Part shown: positions 59,119 through 64,000 of the stretch, in pieces | Layout of the letters: each line of letters opens with the position of its first letter | Numbering within the stretch: position 1 is the first letter of the stretch | Assembly: GCA_001970955.1 (NCBI GenBank) | Contig: MPUH01000012.1 | Location: 1 to 64,000 of the forward strand | Reading direction: 5' to 3' | Source of the DNA: Stentor coeruleus | Lineage: Eukaryota > Ciliophora > Heterotrichea > Heterotrichida > Stentoridae | DNA length: 64,000 bases | Translations under genes and position numbers: made by a program | Notes under the pieces: model-generated | Database searches by the model: none | Seen by the model: only the letters and a program-made list of their open reading frames with translations | What the model was told of the DNA's origin: nothing

Positions 59119-60255
59119 CTAAGATTCAAGAAGGTTACCAGCTTTCCATATACCAGAAAGTATCATTCCATTAATAAGAAACAATGATCCTTTGCCTTCT
59201 TGTCTATCATGAACAAATGATCCTATATAATAATCTCCAGTATTCCAAGTGTATTTTCCTATACCATGCATATCATCATTAACCCATTCTCCTTCAAAAG
59301 TATCTCCATTATTGAATTTCATTACCCCTTGGCCATGTTTTTTACCATTTAAAAACTCTCCTGTGTATGTATTCCCTGAATTATATATCTTACATCCTTG
59401 ACCTGTAGGTAAATTCTCAATAAAATTCCCTAAATATTTTCCTCCATTCTTATGTAAATATAAACCTCGACCATGTCTTTTATCTTTATGCCAAAATCCT
59501 TCATATGTGTCCTTTGAAGAATATTCAATTTTACCATACCCTTCTCTAATACCTTCTTCAGATATCTCACCAAAATAATAATTCCTTTCATTAATAGCAA
59601 AATTTGTATTTAAACAAGGTATTGACTCATCAAAAGAACTCTTATTTTTTTGAAATTTCTCAAATTCTGCTAAAATATACTTTGTATCTCTATCTTGATT
59701 TAGTCTTATGCTGAATTGGACAATAAAATTATCATAGAAAATCTTATCAAGTTTTTCAGAAAGACTTTCATTAAGTTCTTTTGTAATGTGCTTTTCAAAA
59801 TGCATATAAATACTACTAAAAATCCTTTTAACCTCAAGGAAAATATCGTATATCCTACTTGCTGTAGGGGCAAAAGTATCAGTTGCACAGGAACTTAAAA
59901 CATTCAGGCACTTGTCTATAAAAGTCATGTTACCCATTTCTACTGAGATAGCCTGACATATTTTCTTAATCGAATTCTCGTCGATTTTTTTAGCATAGTA
60001 TTGATTTAAGGTCATTTTAACTTTTACTAACTTCATTATATTGTATCGTGGACTAAGAGTTAGTTGGGAACTCGCACTTTCATCTACGATATTCCATATA
60101 GCTTGGGTTAAGCAAGGCTCAGCTGATTCAGTTGGATCTAGCCAGAAAAGCTTTTCAAAATCCTCTTTAATAGTCTCCCAGTTGTGGTGTTTGCCAGCTC
60201 GAGTGATTAGCATGTAAATTTCTTGGACCTTTTCTTTGACTGCATTCTCAGCCAT
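59119..60255 (-). CDS. MORN-repeat protein
   Basis: 378 residues. The first 220 are helical and of unknown fold. From about 226 to 372 there are six to seven MORN units of 23 residues, for example DTYEGFWHKDKRHGRGLYLH, NTYTGEFLNGKKHGQGVMKF and DTFEGEWVNDDMHGIGKYTW. MORN repeats bind membranes or act as rigid spacers, and many ciliate and flagellar scaffolds (radial spoke RSPH1, for example) carry them. Here the long helical N-terminus sets it apart from RSPH1. The start codon lies at the edge of a 106-nt tandem duplication, so the promoter region has been copied. Single exon. Confidence 0.93.
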   Translation of the reverse strand: MAENAVKEKVQEIYMLITRAGKHHNWETIKEDFEKLFWLDPTESAEPCLTQAIWNIVDESASSQLTLSPRYNIMKLVKVKMTLNQYYAKKIDENSIKKICQAISVEMGNMTFIDKCLNVLSSCATDTFAPTASRIYDIFLEVKRIFSSIYMHFEKHITKELNESLSEKLDKIFYDNFIVQFSIRLNQDRDTKYILAEFEKFQKNKSSFDESIPCLNTNFAINERNYYFGEISEEGIREGYGKIEYSSKDTYEGFWHKDKRHGRGLYLHKNGGKYLGNFIENLPTGQGCKIYNSGNTYTGEFLNGKKHGQGVMKFNNGDTFEGEWVNDDMHGIGKYTWNTGDYYIGSFVHDRQEGKGSLFLINGMILSGIWKAGNLLES

Positions 60256-60465
60256 AACTTGAAAATTCTTTTAGGCGTATAATATTACATAATATTTTAG
60301 CAATATTTCATGTGCTTGCGACTCTCTAAGTCCTCAAAATCATTCCAAACCATAAAGATATAACTTGAAAATTCTTTTAGGCGTATAATATTACATAATA
60401 TTTTAGCAATATTTCATGTGCTTTCGACTCTCTAAGTCCTCAAAATCATTCCAAACCATAAAGAT
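60254..60465. repeat. 106-nt tandem duplication at the MORN gene start
   Basis: 60254-60359 and 60360-60465 match at 105 of 106 positions (one G/T difference near 60318). The unit begins within the MORN start codon and spans its immediate upstream region. There is no N, and one mismatch, so it is more likely real, or two alleles placed in series, than an unmerged overlap. Confidence 0.92.
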
Positions 60466-60893
60466 ATCCATATAATCTCTTCATTTACTCATGAATACCA
60501 AATAATCTCAACCCTACATATTCTCAATCCTTATCAAATTATATATGGGAATTTTTTTATTATATGAAAAAAAAACACCATAATTTATAAGTATGATTCA
60601 TTTAAAACTATATAAAGTATAATAATTTGGCTTATAAATAATTTTGTTTATAAGAACGAATTGATCTAATACTCAATAAACTTGTATATAAAACTATGTT
60701 GGTTATCTGTAGCAATTATCCCCCATCTCTCTGTTCACTTAAAATTCTAACTGTTTTAAATACTTATAAGGTTCCCTAGCTTTTAATTTCAGTAATTATA
60801 TAATAAATTGCAATGACTATACCAATCATACATACTCCAGCTGAGCAATAGACAAAAATTTTCCCTTTAGTCTGCTTCCATTTATGTTTGATT

Positions 60894-61047
60894 TTTGTAG
60901 GTTATAGACTTTAAAAAAAATTAAATTTATGATTATGTGGATCATAAAATAGTTTATTGTCTATAATAACTTTGTAGGTTATAGACTTTAAAAAAAATTA
61001 AATTTATGATTATGTGGATCATAAAATAGTTTATTGTCTATAATAAT
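60894..61047. repeat. 77-nt tandem duplication, intergenic
   Basis: Two head-to-tail copies of a 77-nt AT-rich unit (starting TTTGTAGGTTATAGAC), identical except at the last base. No N between them. Confidence 0.9.
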
Positions 61048-61292
61048 AATTCCTATAACATTTGTAAATGATATAACAAAAAATATATTGATTCTATTAC
61101 CCTTTATATAAAAAATTATGATATCCATTATAGATATCAAATAGTTCAAACTATAAAAATCCTCAGTGATCTCAGGAACTTATAAATTAGGCCGTTTACT
61201 GTATGTGTTTTAAATATTTTAAGTTTTCTAATGCTGGATGATATATCAAAAGCACACGGTCTATGAAATTAAAGAATTTCATAGTATAAAAA

Positions 61293-61849
61293 GTGAGAAA
61301 AACTTTGAAATCATCATTTTGGCCTTACCCTCAGTCAGAAAATACTGATATCATTTCTCTATTTCATTTCAGTGAAATTACATTCTATAATAATCAATGG
61401 AGACATTATATTCCAAACTATTTGCAAGAAACTGTTTACCATTTAATCCATACATCCTTGTGCCGTCTTAAATATCCTGAGCTTTTTCTTCACCTACTCT
61501 ATTAACAGCACAAGAGTTTATACACTTTATTTGCTATACATAAAATATATTAATAAGTTCATATAAGAAACATTTTTTTGAAGAATAATTTTATCTTTAT
61601 AAGGTAAGATATCGGGATATTTGTTTAATGAAATACAATCTTCAAGGTTTTCTACAAGTATTTCCGCATGATTTTTCGTTTCTGTTATTTTTTATTATTT
61701 TAAACTCAAGGTTTTTTTCCATTATTGACTATGAAAGTAGAACTGCTTATATGAGATTAACTTCTCACAGAACTGAAATTCAAGATATCTTTGTATATAA
61801 TGTAATGACAGATCTTATTTTAGTTTGTTGTATTCCATCTTTATCTTGA
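61293..61849 (+). pseudogene. Possible decayed gene, two adjacent frames
   Basis: 61293-61505 is a 70-codon protein-like frame without an ATG (ITFYNNQWRHYIPNYLQETV). 61628-61849 is a 73-codon frame with an ATG in a different phase (MKYNLQGFLQVFPHDFSFLL; ESRTAYMRLTSHRTEIQDIF). No 15- or 16-nt intron joins them. They may be two parts of one dead gene or chance frames. Confidence 0.3.
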
Positions 61850-61911
61850 CTTAGACTATAATAATATCTGTATGCATTTATACATATTCAAGTAAAAAAA
61901 AATATATATAA

Positions 61912-62643
61912 ATGTGGGGACAAAGAGAGTTTTTAAATTCAAGTAGTTCGGAAGAAGAACTGAAAAGTAACTCTTGTCAACAATCTGTATCAACAGACAT
62001 ATCGCATCATGAAAAAAATACTTTTGTACCTAAGCCCCCACCTACTAGGCCGATAACTGCGAATTCTAGGATAATTTCTATACAAAAAGCAAAGTTGCTT
62101 AAGACTTCTAAAATTTCAGTCAGAGTTGAAATAAGCCCTTTCTTCCGTACACATCCCCAAAACCAATATCCTAATCCTCCTTCACCACCAAGAACAACTA
62201 AAACCCAAATTGTAAAACAAGAAAATAAAGAAGTTAGTGAGGTTAAGGAAATAAAGGAAATAAAAGAAATAAAAGAGCCAAAAGAACATAAAGAACATAA
62301 AGAGGATATTGAAGAAATAAAGGTTGGGGAGTCTAGGACTAGGAGGATAAGAGTGATTGCGAAAGAGTTTCTTTGGCAGGACAACCCAGATAAATTCGAT
62401 AAGACTATTATGCAAGTTGCTTCTAGGAAAAATGAGATAACTCCTGAACCTAAGCATCAGAGGGTCACAGTTCAGAATAATGCTCCGATTAGAGCAAGGC
62501 CTGTTTCTCAGAAATCAGTTCGTAGCAGCTCTAAAGATTTTAAAGCAGTGACGACTGTTATTGTTAGAAAAGATGTTCCATGTGAAGGTCGAAAGGATAT
62601 TGGCACGTATAGCACTTTAATGAGTCCTTTACCACAAAGCTAA
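61912..62643 (+). CDS. Disordered Pro/Lys/Glu-rich protein with KEI repeats
   Basis: 243 residues, mostly low-complexity. The head is Ser-rich, followed by a Pro-rich stretch (PKPPPTRPITANSR), then a tripeptide-repeat block of KEI, KEP and KEH units around residues 113-133, then a basic tail with VRSSSKDFKAVTTVIVRK. No domain is recognised. The frame is clean with an ATG start. The stop is followed within 11 nt by a threefold 66-nt repeat. Likely a structural or linker protein; function unknown. Confidence 0.7.
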   Translation: MWGQREFLNSSSSEEELKSNSCQQSVSTDISHHEKNTFVPKPPPTRPITANSRIISIQKAKLLKTSKISVRVEISPFFRTHPQNQYPNPPSPPRTTKTQIVKQENKEVSEVKEIKEIKEIKEPKEHKEHKEDIEEIKVGESRTRRIRVIAKEFLWQDNPDKFDKTIMQVASRKNEITPEPKHQRVTVQNNAPIRARPVSQKSVRSSSKDFKAVTTVIVRKDVPCEGRKDIGTYSTLMSPLPQS

Positions 62644-63147
62644 AAATTCATACAAACAATATCTTTTCATAAACCAAAAAGGTTTAAATATATTTTAATG
62701 TACTTATAATATGCAGATTAAACAATATCTTTTCATAAACCAAAAAGGTTTAAATATATTTTAATGTACTTATAATATGCAGATTAAACAATATCTTTTC
62801 ATAAACCAAAAAGGTTTAAATATATTTTAATGTACTTATAATATGCAGATTAAACAATAATTTTAAAGTTTTTTTTAGTATTAATAACAAATATATAATC
62901 TTTAAGAAATACTAAGATGATTTTTTTAAATTAAATATAATACAGTCTTATCAAACCAATAATTAAATCATTTTATTTAAATAAACTTTTGTCATATAAG
63001 ACCTTTAACCATATAGAATATCATAATTTACTAATTATAATTACCAGATTTAATCAATATCTTTATCTGAATATCAAGTCATGCTTTTTCTATGTCCAAT
63101 TCATTATGCTAAAGGTTTTTTCCATCGATTTTTTATATAATATAAAA
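62644..63147. other. Intergenic stretch with a threefold repeat
   Basis: About 500 nt between two plus-strand genes. The first 215 nt are the 66-nt tandem repeat. The rest is AT-rich leader with no recognisable feature. Confidence 0.6.
62654..62859. repeat. Tandem repeat, 66-nt unit, three copies
   Basis: Units start at 62654, 62720 and 62786 (each beginning AAACAATATCTTTTCAT) and are identical; a fourth starts and breaks off after 8 nt. It lies in the 3' flank of the KEI-repeat gene. Identity suggests recent expansion or an assembly k-mer loop. Confidence 0.93.
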
Positions 63148-64000
63148 ATGGCTAGTATTCGTTCGTCTTCGCCTAATCGTTCAAATTATGATATTTCAGA
63201 CCCTTTACAACCCGCTATCGTTGAAGAGTTGCTTAAAGGACAAGTAGAGTGGAGAAACATACAAGATATTATAAGAGTGTCCTTTAGAGCTTTAACTGAT
63301 ACAGTGAAAAATCAGGCACAAGCCATTAGAGACTTAGAAAGAATAGTGTCAAATAAAGTTAGTAAATCAGAGTTTCATTCAACCCTTGCGCAAAAGCTTG
63401 ATTATACTGATTTCTCTGAGAACCTCGCTCATGTAAAAGCTTCGCTTGAAAATAAAACATCAAGATTTGAAGTAGAGTCCTTAGTATTAAGCAAAGTTAA
63501 TGATATCAACTACGAATTATCAAATAAAGCTCCAATACAACAAGTTATTCAATTAGCTGAAGAACGTGTTCAAGTTAAAGAATTCGCAACAACAGTAGAT
63601 GACCTTTATACAAAACTTGATATGGTTCATGAAGAAATCAACCACATGCTTCAAATCCTCCCAAGCCAAAAAGACTTAAATGAAGTTAGAGACATATCAA
63701 ATTTGAAAATCACTGAACTGGCTAATACTCTACGGGGAATTGAAGAAAACCATGATGAACTAATAAGCAAAAAATTAAACCGCACTGAGTTTGAATCTGC
63801 CATTGCAAGGAAAAACGAAGAAATCAAATCTTTGCATTTAGCTGTGGAGGTCAAAGCTGAAGCTGAATGGACAGAAACTACCTTCAGAGAGCTCAAATCA
63901 CTTATATGCCAAGGACAGAAAAACTATGAAGCGCTCCAAGAAGAGGTCAAAGCCCTTGAAGATAAAAACTCTGAGTGCTGGGAAGCATCTCAAAAGCAAC
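63148..64000 (+). CDS. Coiled-coil protein, 5' part only (runs off right edge)
   Basis: An ATG at 63148 opens 284 codons that are still open at the window end. The head is short and Ser-rich (MASIRSSSPNRSNYDISDP), followed by near-continuous coiled coil. A loose unit of about 35 residues recurs with the pattern K-x4-E-F-x7-K (KVSKSEFHSTLAQKLDYTDF; KKLNRTEFESAIARKNEEI), which recalls basal-body or FAM81-type coiled coils. Such a pattern often marks a fixed-length rod. The family is not certain and the C-terminus is missing. Confidence 0.8.
   Translation, partial: MASIRSSSPNRSNYDISDPLQPAIVEELLKGQVEWRNIQDIIRVSFRALTDTVKNQAQAIRDLERIVSNKVSKSEFHSTLAQKLDYTDFSENLAHVKASLENKTSRFEVESLVLSKVNDINYELSNKAPIQQVIQLAEERVQVKEFATTVDDLYTKLDMVHEEINHMLQILPSQKDLNEVRDISNLKITELANTLRGIEENHDELISKKLNRTEFESAIARKNEEIKSLHLAVEVKAEAEWTETTFRELKSLICQGQKNYEALQEEVKALEDKNSECWEASQKQ

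Larger units (their letters stand above)
60466..61911. other. Intergenic stretch, 1.45 kb
   Basis: AT-rich. It contains the 77-nt tandem duplication at 60894-61047 and two weak plus-strand frames at 61293-61505 (no ATG) and 61628-61849. Nothing else is recognisable. Confidence 0.5.

Noticed and set aside
60254-60465. Explaining the 106-nt duplication as another unmerged contig overlap
   Set aside because: There is no N between the copies and they differ at one base, unlike the five exact joins.

Overview
This window looks like macronuclear-type DNA from a heterotrich ciliate, most likely Stentor coeruleus or a close relative. It is very AT-rich. The long reading frames use the standard genetic code and end in TAA, TAG or TGA. 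Five introns can be read directly; they are only 15 or 16 nt long, start GTA and end TAG. Miniature introns with a standard code are known for Stentor. Gene content is strongly ciliary and cytoskeletal. The species name is inference; no database was searched.

Layout. 1-12 kb: a cut-off gene at the left edge, a kinesin, a Cabin1/HIR3-like TPR protein, an EF-hand protein and a coiled-coil protein. 12-24 kb: a coiled-coil protein ending in a CaaX-like box, a small membrane protein, a 22-repeat PGPGxY (STPGR/SHIPPO) protein, a heat-shock factor, and a B-box plus WD40 protein. 24-34 kb: an SF-assemblin-like protein, an outer-arm docking-complex-like coiled coil, a beta-rich unknown, a Rab2-like GTPase, a new-looking repeat protein and an SK-like potassium channel. 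34-45 kb: a CDKL-type kinase, a C2H2 zinc-finger protein, a Tctex1 dynein light chain, a PWWP plus TFIIS-like protein and radial spoke head 4/6. 45-64 kb: a fusion of two Rab domains, a three-exon cytochrome b5 protein, tandem cathepsin L genes, an IQ protein with a DUF4378-like end, a MORN protein and a right-edge coiled coil.

Genes are single units on both strands, some convergent with only 17 or 23 nt between stops. Many products belong to one biology, the motile cilium and cortex (kinesin, docking complex, radial spoke, STPGR, Tctex1, SF-assemblin, MORN), but I see no operon-like arrangement.

Main points of interest: a cathepsin paralogue with catalytic Cys replaced by Gly beside an intact copy; a two-Rab fusion with decayed nucleotide motifs; a Rab2-like protein lacking the catalytic Gln; an SP-helix-strand repeat protein; a PWWP/TFIIS fusion; a GC-skew pattern that brackets genes; and many decayed reading frames between genes. 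The assembly itself carries five single-N joins flanked by exact direct repeats of 34-79 nt, which interrupt or inflate three or four genes, and a sixth N that cuts a cathepsin copy.
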